Program-made: the position numbers and the translations under genes | Part shown: positions 1 to 7,417 of the stretch, in pieces | Position numbering within the stretch: position 1 is the stretch's first letter | Layout: each line of letters starts with the position of its first letter | Notes under the pieces: model-generated | What the model was told of the DNA's origin: nothing | The model's database searches: none | Seen by the model: only the letters and a program-made list of their open reading frames with translations | Source: an uncultured Collinsella sp. | GTDB lineage: Bacteria; Actinomycetota; Coriobacteriia; Coriobacteriales; Coriobacteriaceae | Assembly: GCA_902489665.1 (NCBI GenBank) | Contig: CABUAT010000033.1 | Coordinates: forward strand, 1 to 22,336 | DNA: 22,336 bases | Direction: 5' to 3'

Positions 1-525
1 CAGCTCGCGCTGCCGCTGGAGGAGAAGACCGCCGGGTGCGTCGCGGACGCCCTGGAGGGCGTCCGGGCCATCCTCGGCGCCGACGGGACGCGCCGCGTGT
101 TCCGCGCCGTCCTCACCGACAACGGCGCGGAGTTCTCCGACGAGCGGGCGATCGCGGACCTCGTCGGCGAGGGGCCGGGCGAGACGAGGCTGTTCTACTG
201 CGACCCGCGCCGCAGCGACCAGAAGGGCGCCTGCGAGCGAAACCACGTCGAGATAAGGAAGCTGCTGCCCAAGGGCTCCGGACTCAGGTTCGACCGGCTC
301 GCCCCGGCCGACCTGGCGCTCGCGATGTCGCACGTGAACTCCGAGCCCCGCGGCGCGCTCGGCTTCTCGACGCCCGCGCGCGCCTTCAGGGCGATGCTCG
401 GGGAGGACGCGGCGGCGCTGCTGGACGCCTACGGCGTGGAGGACGTGGCGCTCGGCGATCTCGACCTGACGCCGGGGCTCATCGAGAGGGCGCGCGCCGA
501 GAGGGGCGATGCCCCGCTGGCCTAG
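1..525 (+). CDS. IS30-type transposase, C-terminal part (5' end outside window)
   Basis: The frame is open from the first base and ends at TAG 523-525, so only the C-terminal ~174 residues are present. It shows the end of a retroviral-integrase-like DDE core: LTDNGAEF (Asp codon 118-120) and, later, CERNHVEIRKLLPKG (Glu codon 235-237). These match the second acidic residue and the catalytic Glu of IS30-family transposases. The first catalytic Asp must lie upstream of the window. There is no start codon here; a GTG at 97 is internal, because sequence upstream of it continues the same fold. The gene is much richer in GC than the HAD/thiN genes next to it, which fits mobile DNA. Family assignment rests on motif recognition. 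I cannot tell whether the upstream part is intact. Confidence 0.8.
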   Translation, partial: QLALPLEEKTAGCVADALEGVRAILGADGTRRVFRAVLTDNGAEFSDERAIADLVGEGPGETRLFYCDPRRSDQKGACERNHVEIRKLLPKGSGLRFDRLAPADLALAMSHVNSEPRGALGFSTPARAFRAMLGEDAAALLDAYGVEDVALGDLDLTPGLIERARAERGDAPLA

Positions 526-655
526 CCTAGAGGAAAAACGGAATAGACGGACCGACCGTCCGGCTGAGTCTGGGAAGAGGTGCCGGGCGGCGGGCGGAGC
601 ATGGCCACCGGACCCATCGAAACACATCTCCACCGTTCCTTCAACTGGGAAAACG

Positions 656-690
656 GCGCCCCCGGGGCCCGTGAGGGGCCGCGGGGGCGT
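656..690 (+). repeat. GC-rich hairpin downstream of the transposase
   Basis: Bases 656-670 pair with 675-690 around a short GTGA loop, with one internal mismatch and one G-U end pair. There is no T-run after it, so it is not a textbook intrinsic terminator. It may still stop transposase read-through or be part of the IS end. Confidence 0.5.
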
Positions 691-756
691 TCGGCTAACT
701 GCGGGAATGGCCTATTTGCTCAATGTGTTCGGCTGAGATCGGAAATCAACCCTTAC

Positions 757-829
757 GGGTTTTCCTGGGACGGGGCAGAAATAATCACTCTTCGAGCGCT
801 TATTTCTATCCACCGTCCCGATAAAACCC
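757..829. repeat. 73-bp imperfect palindrome (MITE-like)
   Basis: Three blocks on the left recur in inverted order on the right: GGGTTTT (757-763) with 823-829, GGGACGG (767-773) with 813-819, and AGAAATAA (777-784) with 800-807. Small internal loops separate them, and a mini-hairpin CTC-TTC-GAG sits at the tip (788-796). No T-tract follows on either strand, so a bidirectional terminator is less likely than a small palindromic mobile element. It lies between the IS remnant and the 3' end of the minus-strand gene. No clear target duplication is visible. Confidence 0.55.
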
Positions 830-843
830 TGATGCGATAGACC

Positions 844-1485
844 TTACTTGTAGAGATAAGCGATGGCGGTGCCGGTGAGGACTTGGATCGTGGCTGTTGA
901 CCTGACGACGTTAGAGATGCCCGTGTCGGCCAACAGGCCCAGGGGGCTGTGGTCTAGCTCCCATTCTAGGCCGTGTTCGCTTACCTCGGTTTTGGGAGCA
1001 ATGGCTATGATAGAGAACGTCTTGCCTTCGGCGCTTTCGATGGTCCACGATTCGCCTGCGTGCAAGATGCGGGCCGTGGTCTCATCTTCAGCAATCCAGA
1101 CAGGGGCGTCATCGTAGCCTGCGAGCAGGCCCAGTACGGAAAGCGCCATGTCCGGACGGCCGCCCGTAGCGCAAGTCGCAACTACTTCGGCACCCGGCCA
1201 GCGACGACGGACGGAATCGAGCGCCAGCGCCAGATCGGTATAGTCCTTGTACGGGTCGTGGCGCTCAACTTCAAAGTCGGTGGCGGCATCGACCAACGCA
1301 CGACCAGCGTCGCTCACCGTGTCGGCATCCCCCACATACACGTCACAGCTCAGGCCGGCGCCCAGCAGCGCGTCGAGCCCGCGGTCCACGGCGACAACGT
1401 GGCCGCACTCCCCTGCTAGCCTATGCAACAGATCCGCGCTCGCCACCACGGGCGAGCCGCAGACCACTAATACCTTGCAAGCCAC
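844..1485 (-). CDS. thiN: Thiamine pyrophosphokinase
   Basis: This 213-residue protein is the usual length for bacterial thiamine pyrophosphokinase, which transfers pyrophosphate from ATP to thiamine to make the cofactor TPP in the cytoplasm. Visible motifs are VAVDRGLDALL and the acidic VGDADT (residues ~51-56, Asp53/Asp55, probable Mg2+ site), KDYTDLALAL, CATGGRPDMALS (the family's GGR-D-H loop, here with Met instead of His), and C-terminal GLEWEL...GISNVV. The start is GTG at 1485-1483, with a GAGG-type ribosome site just upstream. The gene begins 8 bases after the stop of the HAD phosphatase gene, so the two are probably co-transcribed. No TPP riboswitch was recognised. Met in place of His in the GGR motif is a small departure, but the overall match is convincing. 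Confidence 0.85.
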   Translation of the reverse strand: MACKVLVVCGSPVVASADLLHRLAGECGHVVAVDRGLDALLGAGLSCDVYVGDADTVSDAGRALVDAATDFEVERHDPYKDYTDLALALDSVRRRWPGAEVVATCATGGRPDMALSVLGLLAGYDDAPVWIAEDETTARILHAGESWTIESAEGKTFSIIAIAPKTEVSEHGLEWELDHSPLGLLADTGISNVVRSTATIQVLTGTAIAYLYK

Positions 1486-1493
1486 AGCCTCGC

Positions 1494-2183
1494 CTATCCC
1501 TCAAACGAAAGCACGCGGGCCAGATCCAGGTCCTCATAGCTGTCGATAAAGATATCGCAGTTGGCGCGAACATCGTCGCGCTTCATGCGGCCATGCGGGT
1601 CATAGATGCCCACGCGCTTAAAGCCGGCGGTCCCAGAGCTCTTTAGGCCAAAGACGGCGTCCTCAAACACCCATGCGCGCTCAAACTTGTACCCATGGCG
1701 CTCCTCCAGGCGGCGCAGCGCCAGCTCGTACACATCGGGGAACTGCTTGGAGCGTCCTGCTTCACCCGTCGTGGTAACAAACTCCATGTACGCGTCTAGC
1801 CCAGCCCCCGCAAGCGCAGACTTAACAAGCTCGGCCGGCGTGGACGTAGCCACACACATGGAAATGCCCGCCGCCTTCGCCTGCTGCAAAAATGTCAGGA
1901 GCCCCTCGCGAGGCGGCACCTTGGAGTACCCATCAATCAAAATCTCACCCAGCTCGCGATACAGCTCCTCGCCATTCGCACCAATGCCCCACGTGTCGTG
2001 GTAGGCCTGGCACTCGTCCTCCAGCGACAGGTGCTCAAATTGGGCAAAATCATCCACGGTCACGTCAATCCCGTGGCGATGCAATAACTCGGGCTGGGCA
2101 TAGGCCCAAACGGGGGTGCTATTAACCAGCGTGCCATCGCAATCGAAAATAAAAGCAACCCTGGGAGCGGCGGTACGGGACAT
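1494..2183 (-). CDS. HAD-superfamily phosphatase / beta-phosphoglucomutase-like hydrolase
   Basis: This 229-residue protein has all the HAD core motifs. FDCDGTLVNS (Asp14 nucleophile, Asp16 acid/base) is followed by a helical cap (~20-90), VATSTP (motif II, ~111-116), a motif III Lys near GRSKQFPDVY, and WVFEDAVFGLKSS (motif IV acidic pair). The cap placement and the FEDA..G...S signature resemble beta-phosphoglucomutase and other sugar-phosphate phosphatases. The substrate cannot be read from sequence. The ATG at 2183 is preferred because GAAAGG lies 7 bases upstream; an in-frame TTG at 2204 would place that site inside the gene. It is transcribed away from glgB, from a shared intergenic region full of operator-like repeats, which hints at a role linked to sugar supply. 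thiN follows 8 bases later. Confidence 0.8.
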   Translation of the reverse strand: MSRTAAPRVAFIFDCDGTLVNSTPVWAYAQPELLHRHGIDVTVDDFAQFEHLSLEDECQAYHDTWGIGANGEELYRELGEILIDGYSKVPPREGLLTFLQQAKAAGISMCVATSTPAELVKSALAGAGLDAYMEFVTTTGEAGRSKQFPDVYELALRRLEERHGYKFERAWVFEDAVFGLKSSGTAGFKRVGIYDPHGRMKRDDVRANCDIFIDSYEDLDLARVLSFEG

Positions 2184-2205
2184 AAACGAACCTTTCGATA
2201 TCAAA

Positions 2206-2213
2206 TGGTAAAC
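2206..2213 (+). promoter_or_regulatory. Operator-like half-site TGGTAAAC
   Basis: This one-base-short version of the TGGTAAAAC motif lies just upstream of the HAD ribosome site. It is identical to the site at 12452-12459 ahead of the GH13-GH77 gene. Confidence 0.4.
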
Positions 2214-2222
2214 ATCCTGCTA

Positions 2223-2236
2223 AAAACGTTTTACCA
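2223..2236 (-). promoter_or_regulatory. Operator-like site AAAACGTTTTACCA
   Basis: It combines a perfect CG-centred AAAACGTTTT palindrome (2223-2232) with a GTTTTACCA half-site (2228-2236). CG-centred palindromes are typical of LacI-family operators; that link is an inference, and no regulator gene lies in this window. Confidence 0.45.
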
Positions 2237-2267
2237 AACGTCAGCCTAACAATTTTGAAACCCAAAT

Positions 2268-2293
2268 TGGTAAAACTGTCAAGAGTTTTACCA
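2268..2293. promoter_or_regulatory. Perfect 26-bp operator palindrome
   Basis: TGGTAAAACT (2268-2277) and its exact reverse complement (2284-2293) are separated by six bases. On the minus strand the centre reads TTGACA (2282-2277), a consensus -35 box for the HAD gene. The right arm overlaps a possible -35 for glgB. A protein bound here could control both directions. Confidence 0.6.
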
Positions 2294-2317
2294 CGGCAAT
2301 TCTGCCAGTGGTATAAA
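2288..2317 (+). promoter_or_regulatory. Candidate glgB promoter
   Basis: A TATAAA -10 box (2312-2317) lies 18 bases after a weak TTACCA -35 (2288-2293). It would give a leader of about 190 bases before glgB. The -10 is inside the half-site TGGTATAAAC (2309-2318), so binding there would block it. The call rests on sequence resemblance only. Confidence 0.4.
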
Positions 2318-2389
2318 CATGTCGCTTACCGATTAAACGCCCCCGCAAATCCGCTTTCGTCCATAAAACTAACGCACAGGTGTTATCGT

Positions 2390-2443
2390 AGTTTCTGCCG
2401 AAAGTTCCACCGAGCACGCGAGGTGGAACGAATCACAGAAACT
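2390..2443. repeat. 54-bp palindrome in the glgB leader
   Basis: AGTTTCTG (2390-2397) pairs with 2436-2443. After a symmetric 6x6 internal loop, GTTCCACC (2404-2411) pairs with 2422-2429 around a 10-base loop. No T-tract follows. It could be a leader hairpin or a REP-like element; the GGTGGAA core also occurs in the palindrome at 16252-16312. Confidence 0.55.
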
Positions 2444-2514
2444 TCGCCGTCCCTTCGATTCGTGCAGCCTTGGACCTTTCGCATCTAGTCACCAAGGCAA
2501 CACGCTGCCGCGTC

Positions 2515-4788
2515 ATGATGGGATCAAACGTGAGCGATACAAAGCTAAAGCCAACGGCTAAAAAGCCCGCAACCCGCAAACCGGCTCCGCACGCACCGGA
2601 GCTCTCCAAGGACGATGTCTACCTGTTTGGCATTGGTATGTGGGAGCGCAGCTGGGAAAAGATGGGCGCGCACCCCGACACGCAGCAGCGCACGCGCGGC
2701 TGGCGCTTTTGCGTTTGGGCGCCCGATGTAAAGAGTGTCCATGTCATTGGCGAATTTAACGACTGGGATGAGGAAGCCAACCCGCTGGTGCCCGTGCATA
2801 CGAGCGCTATTTGGGAAGGCTTTATTCCTGGCGCCGAGCAGGGCCAGCTCTATAAATATCTCATCGAGACCAACGAGGGCGAGAAGCTCTACAAGGCCGA
2901 TCCGTATGCCTTTAAAGCCGAGTGCCCTCCGGGTACCGCGAGCGTGCTGTGGACCCTCGATGGCTATAAGTGGAACGACGCCGCGTGGCTCAAGCGCCGC
3001 GCCGGCCACAACCACATGTCGCAACCGCTTAACATCTACGAGGTGCATATTGGCTCGTGGAAGCGCCACGGCGACGCGCCGCAGGGCGAGCCGGACGAGT
3101 ACGGCAACTACCCCGGCCCCATGGATCCCTTCCCCGCGCAGCGCGGCGAGTTTTACACCTACGACGACCTGTCGGTGGAGCTCGTGGACTACGTGCGCGA
3201 CATGGGCTATACGCATATCGAGGTCATGCCGCTTATGGAGCATCCCTTCGACGGTTCCTGGGGCTACCAGACGACCGGCTACTACGCCGCCACGTCGCGC
3301 TACGGCAATCCGCAGCAGCTCATGCACTTTATCGATGCGTGCCACGAGGCTGGCATCGGCGTGATCATGGACTGGGTGCCCGGCGGTTTTTGCGCCGACT
3401 CCCACGGCCTTGCCACTTTTAACGGTCACATGCTGTTTGAGCACGAGATTCACCCTAACTGGGGCACGCACAAGTTTGACTTCGCCCGCGGCGAGGTACG
3501 CTCCTTCTTGGTCTCCAACGTGCTGTACTGGCTCGAGAACTTCCACGTGGACGGCATTCGCATGGACGGCGTGTCCAGCATGCTGTACCTCAACTTTGGC
3601 ATCGACGATCCCGGCCAAAAGAAGTTCAACAAGTACGGTACCGAGGAGGACCTGGACGCCAGCGCGTTTATCCGTCAGGTCAACTGCGCCGTGGAGGCGC
3701 ACTACCCCGACGTGATGATGATGGCCGAGGAGTCCACCGCGTGGCCGCTCGTGACCTATCCGCCGCAGGACGGCGGCCTAGGCTTCCACTACAAGTGGGA
3801 CATGGGCTGGATGAACGACACCCTGCACTACATGCAGACCGATTTTCCGTGGCGTCCCGGCAACCACGGCCTGCTCACGTTCTCCATCATGTACGCCTTT
3901 ACCGAGAACTTCATTTGCCCGCTCAGCCACGACGAGGTCGTGCACGGCAAGTGCTCGCTGATCGGCCGCATGCCGGGCGACTGGTGGCGCCAGTTTGCCG
4001 GCCTGCGCACGCTAGCTTTCTACCAAATGACGCACCCCGGTGCAAAGCTCAACTTTATGGGCAACGAGATCGGCCAGTTTATTGAGTGGCGCTACTACGA
4101 GTCCATTCAGTGGTTCCTGACCGAGCAGTACGAGACCCATGCGCACCATCAGGCGTTCATCAAGGCGCTCAACCACCTGTACACCGCCGAGCCCGCCCTG
4201 TACGAGCGTGGCTACACCGACGACGGATTTACCTGGATCGACGCGGACAACTCCAAGCAGTCCATCGTGAGCTTTGTGCGCCAGGGCGAGGACGTCGACG
4301 ACGACCTGGTGATCCTGATCAACTTTGACCCGGCGAGCTACGAGAGCTTCCGCGTGGGCGTGCCGCGCGAGGGTGACTGGGAGGTCATCTTTGACTCCGA
4401 CCGTCCCGAGTTTGGTGGCAGCGGATACGCCGGTGAGGAGCCCTACACTTGCTCGAGCGAGCCCTATCCCTGGAACGGGCAGATGGACTCCATTGAGATG
4501 AAGGTGCCCGGCCTGGCAGGCGTGGTGCTTAAGCGCCGCGGTCCCAGCAGCTACAAGCCGCCCGTGGTCGAGGAGCCCAAGAAGGCCACGCGTAAGCGTA
4601 CGTCCTCGGTGAAGCCCAAGCCTGCGGCCGCTAAGAAGGCTCCCGCAAAGGCGAAGGCTACGACGACCAAGGAAAAGACCGCCGCAAAGCCCGCTGCTAA
4701 GGCCACCGCGACCAAGAAGCCGGCCTCCAAAAAGGCCGCTACCAAGGCCAAGTCTGCTTCTGTTATGTCGTCTGACAAGGATGCGTAA
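2515..4788 (+). CDS. glgB: 1,4-alpha-glucan branching enzyme with basic C-terminal tail
   Basis: It moves alpha-1,4 glucan segments to alpha-1,6 branch points during glycogen synthesis. A CBM48-type domain (WRFCVWAPDVKSVHVIGEFNDW, here in parts) precedes a GH13 barrel with IRMDGVSSM (nucleophile Asp351), MAEEST (acid/base Glu near 405) and SHDEVVHGK (Asp473). The barrel is complete and of normal size. After about 4550 comes an extra tail of ~80 residues, lysine/alanine/threonine-rich (ATRKRTSSVKPK, AAKKAPAKAKA), not part of the enzyme fold. The N-terminus (KPTAKKPATRKP) is also basic. The start is uncertain: ATG 2515, ATG 2518 and GTG 2530 are all in frame without a strong ribosome site, and TTG 2470 is less likely. 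It is the first gene of the glycogen cluster. Confidence 0.93.
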   Translation: MMGSNVSDTKLKPTAKKPATRKPAPHAPELSKDDVYLFGIGMWERSWEKMGAHPDTQQRTRGWRFCVWAPDVKSVHVIGEFNDWDEEANPLVPVHTSAIWEGFIPGAEQGQLYKYLIETNEGEKLYKADPYAFKAECPPGTASVLWTLDGYKWNDAAWLKRRAGHNHMSQPLNIYEVHIGSWKRHGDAPQGEPDEYGNYPGPMDPFPAQRGEFYTYDDLSVELVDYVRDMGYTHIEVMPLMEHPFDGSWGYQTTGYYAATSRYGNPQQLMHFIDACHEAGIGVIMDWVPGGFCADSHGLATFNGHMLFEHEIHPNWGTHKFDFARGEVRSFLVSNVLYWLENFHVDGIRMDGVSSMLYLNFGIDDPGQKKFNKYGTEEDLDASAFIRQVNCAVEAHYPDVMMMAEESTAWPLVTYPPQDGGLGFHYKWDMGWMNDTLHYMQTDFPWRPGNHGLLTFSIMYAFTENFICPLSHDEVVHGKCSLIGRMPGDWWRQFAGLRTLAFYQMTHPGAKLNFMGNEIGQFIEWRYYESIQWFLTEQYETHAHHQAFIKALNHLYTAEPALYERGYTDDGFTWIDADNSKQSIVSFVRQGEDVDDDLVILINFDPASYESFRVGVPREGDWEVIFDSDRPEFGGSGYAGEEPYTCSSEPYPWNGQMDSIEMKVPGLAGVVLKRRGPSSYKPPVVEEPKKATRKRTSSVKPKPAAAKKAPAKAKATTTKEKTAAKPAAKATATKKPASKKAATKAKSASVMSSDKDA

Positions 4789-4796
4789 CAAAGCCG

Positions 4797-4828
4797 TTAC
4801 AGCTGTAATTACCCGCCTCGCCGAGGCG
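4797..4828 (+). other. Palindromes between glgB and glgP
   Basis: TTACAGCTGTAA (4797-4808) is a perfect 12-bp palindrome. It is followed by the stem CGCCTC-GCC-GAGGCG (4814-4828), with no T-run. The string GTTACAGCTGT recurs at 15879-15889 ahead of the FmdB gene. Confidence 0.35.
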
Positions 4829-4846
4829 TAGGATACAAGTCATAAC

Positions 4847-4881
4847 CGTTCCGGGAGAAACATCCCCGGGGGAAAGGAACG
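4847..4881 (+). promoter_or_regulatory. Possible hairpin covering the glgP ribosome site
   Basis: CGTTCC (4847-4852) can pair with GGAACG (4876-4881), which overlaps the Shine-Dalgarno AAAGGA (4873-4878). GGGA/TCCC can extend the stem inside. Such a fold could lower GlgP translation. This has not been tested beyond base pairing. Confidence 0.3.
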
Positions 4882-4882
4882 T

Positions 4883-7309
4883 ATGAATAAGATCTTCGAC
4901 AACAAGCAGGAGTTTACCGAGCTCTATCGCGATGCCGTCATGAGCATCAGCGGCAAGAGCGTCGAGGCCGCCAGCGACCTCGACCGCTTTAACGCCCTGG
5001 CCAAGCTCGTGGCCGAGAAGGCGCGCACCGTTGCCACCAAGAGCGACGCCCGCGCCACCGCCGAGGGCAAGAAGCGCGTGTACTACTTCTCTATCGAGTT
5101 TTTGATCGGCCGCCTGCTCGACAACTACCTGCTCAACTTTGGCGTGCGCGACATGGTAGCCGAGGCACTCGACGACATGGGCTTCGACCTGTCCGTCATC
5201 GAGAACCAGGAGCCCGATCCGGCTCTGGGCAACGGTGGCCTGGGCCGTCTGGCCGCATGCTTCCTGGATTCCATGGCAGCCGAGGGCATTGCCGGCTACG
5301 GCAACGGCATGCGCTACCGCTACGGCCTGTTTAAGCAGGAAATCGTCAACGGTAGCCAGGTCGAGGCCACCGACGAGTGGCTCACCCACGGCTATCCCTG
5401 GGAGGTCCGTCGTCAGGACAAGGCCGTGACCATTAAGTTTGGTGGCCATGTTGAGGGCTTTGAGGAGAACGGCCGCACGTTCTACCGCACGGTGGACACG
5501 CAGGATATCTTGGCCGTCCCTTATGACATCCCCGTGGTGGGCTATGCCGGCGAGACCGTCAACAAGCTGCGCGTCTGGGCCGCCGAGCCGGTCGAGGAGC
5601 ACTTTGACCTGGAGGCTTTCAACCGCGGCGACTACGCCCTGGCCGATGCCGAGCGCGCCGAGGCCGAGGCCATCAGCGCCATCCTCTACCCCAACGACGC
5701 CGGCGAGCACGGCCGCCTGCTGCGCCTGAAGCAGGAGTACCTGTTTGTTTCGGCCGGCATCTACAGCCTGCTCGACACCTTTGAGAAGGAGCACGGCGAG
5801 AACTGGGAGCTGCTGCCGCAGTTTGTTGCCATCCATACCAACGACACCCACCCCGCCATGTGCGGCCCCGAGCTCATGCGCATCCTGATCGACGAAAAGA
5901 AGCTCGAGTGGGACGACGCCTGGAACATCGTGACGCAGGTCGTGAGCTACACCAACCACACCATCCTGCCCGAGGCTCTGGAAAAGTGGCCCATCGGCAC
6001 GTTCTCCAAGCTCCTCCCCCGCGTGTACCAGATCATCGACGAGATCAGCCGTCGTTGGCACGAGTCGTTCGACACCACGCAGGAGGGCTGGCAGGAGCGT
6101 CTGCGCCAGACCGCCATTCTGTGGGACGGCGAGATCCGCATGGCCAACCTGTCCGTGATCTGCAGCCACAGCGTCAACGGCGTGGCCAAGATCCACTCCG
6201 ACATCATCAAGAACATCGTGCTCAAGGACTTCTATGCCTTAACGCCCGAGAAGTTCAACAACAAGACCAACGGCATCTCGCACCGTCGCTTCTTTGCCGA
6301 GGCCAACCCCACCTATGCCAAGCTCGTCACCGAGGCCATTGGCGATGGCTGGCTGAAGGACGCCTTTGAGCTGGAGAAGCTCAAGGAGTTTAAGGACGAC
6401 ACCGAGTTCCTGAAGGCCGTGGGTGCCTCCAAGCGCGTCAACAAGGAGCGCCTGGCCGCCTACGTTAAGGCCGAGACCGGTCTGGTCATTGACCCCAACA
6501 CCGTCTTCGATGTTCAGGTAAAGCGCTTCCATGCCTACAAGCGCCAGCTCATGAACATCATGAAGGTGATGGATATCTACAACCGTCGCATCGCCGACCC
6601 CAACTTCCACGTGACGCCGACGACCTTCATCTTTAGCGGCAAGGCCGCCTCGAGCTACACCTTTGCCAAGGAGACCATCCGCCTCATCAACTCCGTGGCC
6701 GACGTCATCAACAACGACCCGCGCGTCAACGAGGTCATGAAGGTCTGCTTTATCCCCAACTTCCGCGTGAGCAACGCCCAGCTTATCTACCCCGCCGCCG
6801 AGATTTCTGAGCAGATTTCGACCGCCGGCAAGGAGGCCTCGGGCACGTCCAACATGAAGCTCATGATGAACGGCGCCATTACGCTGGGCACCCTCGACGG
6901 CGCCAACATCGAGATCGCCGACCTGGCCGGCCGCGAGAACGAGGCCATCTTTGGCCTGACCGCTCCCGAGGTCGAGCAGCTCTGGGCATCCAACAGCTAC
7001 TTTGCGTGGGATACTCTCAACGGCGACCGCGAGCGTCTGGGCCGCGTGATGGACGAGCTCAAGGACAACACCTTTGCGGGTCTTTCGGGCAACTTCGAGA
7101 GCATCTACAACGAGCTCATGAACAACAACGACCCCGACCTGGTCATGGCAGACTTCCGCAGCTACGTGGATGCATGGGAGAAGCTCACGAACAGCTACGG
7201 CGACCAGGAGACCTGGAACCGCAAGGCGCTGCTCAACACCGCCTCGAGCGGCTGGTTCTCGAGCGACCGCACCATTCGCGAGTACCGCGACGAGATCTGG
7301 CACGCGTAA
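4883..7309 (+). CDS. glgP: Glycogen/maltodextrin phosphorylase
   Basis: This PLP enzyme cleaves terminal alpha-1,4 glucose units with phosphate to give glucose-1-phosphate. At 808 residues it is full length. Recognisable parts are KRVYYFSIEFLIGR and LGNGGLGRLAACFLDS in the N-terminal domain, HTNDTHPA, the dimer/active-site region KTNGISHRRF, VQVKRFHAYKRQ, and the PLP-binding EASGTSNMKLMMNG with Schiff-base Lys659. The ATG at 4883 has AAAGGA a few bases upstream. It sits between glgB and glgC, so synthesis and breakdown are encoded together. The 94-base gap before it contains two palindromes and a leader hairpin that may tune expression. Nothing in the protein looks truncated. Glycogen is the inferred substrate from context; maltodextrin use is equally possible. 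Confidence 0.95.
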   Translation: MNKIFDNKQEFTELYRDAVMSISGKSVEAASDLDRFNALAKLVAEKARTVATKSDARATAEGKKRVYYFSIEFLIGRLLDNYLLNFGVRDMVAEALDDMGFDLSVIENQEPDPALGNGGLGRLAACFLDSMAAEGIAGYGNGMRYRYGLFKQEIVNGSQVEATDEWLTHGYPWEVRRQDKAVTIKFGGHVEGFEENGRTFYRTVDTQDILAVPYDIPVVGYAGETVNKLRVWAAEPVEEHFDLEAFNRGDYALADAERAEAEAISAILYPNDAGEHGRLLRLKQEYLFVSAGIYSLLDTFEKEHGENWELLPQFVAIHTNDTHPAMCGPELMRILIDEKKLEWDDAWNIVTQVVSYTNHTILPEALEKWPIGTFSKLLPRVYQIIDEISRRWHESFDTTQEGWQERLRQTAILWDGEIRMANLSVICSHSVNGVAKIHSDIIKNIVLKDFYALTPEKFNNKTNGISHRRFFAEANPTYAKLVTEAIGDGWLKDAFELEKLKEFKDDTEFLKAVGASKRVNKERLAAYVKAETGLVIDPNTVFDVQVKRFHAYKRQLMNIMKVMDIYNRRIADPNFHVTPTTFIFSGKAASSYTFAKETIRLINSVADVINNDPRVNEVMKVCFIPNFRVSNAQLIYPAAEISEQISTAGKEASGTSNMKLMMNGAITLGTLDGANIEIADLAGRENEAIFGLTAPEVEQLWASNSYFAWDTLNGDRERLGRVMDELKDNTFAGLSGNFESIYNELMNNNDPDLVMADFRSYVDAWEKLTNSYGDQETWNRKALLNTASSGWFSSDRTIREYRDEIWHA

Positions 7310-7346
7310 AGGCGCGCGAGCTCCCTTATGCCAGCACGGCATTACT

Positions 7347-7377
7347 CGACGGGCGCGACCGAGCGCCGCGCCCGTCG
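7347..7377 (+). other. Strong stem-loop between glgP and glgC
   Basis: CGACGGGCGCG (7347-7357) is perfectly complementary to 7367-7377 around a 9-base loop. Only CTAATGGGTTT follows, so termination would be partial at best. It may act as an attenuator or protect the 3' end of a processed glgP message. Confidence 0.5.
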
Positions 7378-7417
7378 CTAATGGGTTTAAGAACATCGAT
7401 GACAGAAGGAGAAATCG

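Larger units (their letters stand above)
526..843. other. Non-coding tail of the IS and its junction with the chromosome
   Basis: This gap of about 320 bases lies between the transposase stop and the convergent thiamine pyrophosphokinase gene. I see no credible gene. It holds a GC-rich hairpin (656-690), an imperfect direct repeat (TTCGGCT...CGG.AAT at 690-708 and 728-746, 14 of 19 matching) and a 73-bp palindrome (757-829). The right end of the insertion sequence should lie here. It cannot be fixed because the left inverted repeat is outside the window. The stretch around 630-655 is one candidate for the terminal repeat, but this is a guess. Confidence 0.5.
2184..2514. promoter_or_regulatory. 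Divergent regulatory region between the HAD gene and glgB
   Basis: This 331-base gene-free stretch is AT-richer than its surroundings. Its HAD-proximal half carries a cluster of TGGTAAAAC-type half-sites in both orientations. Candidate promoters point both ways. Its glgB-proximal half carries a 54-bp palindrome that would fall in the glgB leader. The parts are listed separately. Confidence 0.6.

Noticed and set aside
656..690. Intrinsic terminator after the transposase
   Set aside because: The stem is strong but is followed by TCGGCTAACT with no T-tract, so it is listed as a hairpin only.
1486..2260. Possible TPP riboswitch controlling the HAD-thiN unit
   Set aside because: No THI-box-like conserved blocks were recognised upstream of either gene; repeats there look like protein operators instead.
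2470..2514. TTG start for glgB adding 15 residues
   Set aside because: There is no ribosome site, and the added residues do not resemble the basic N-terminus that follows; ATG 2515/2518 or GTG 2530 are better.
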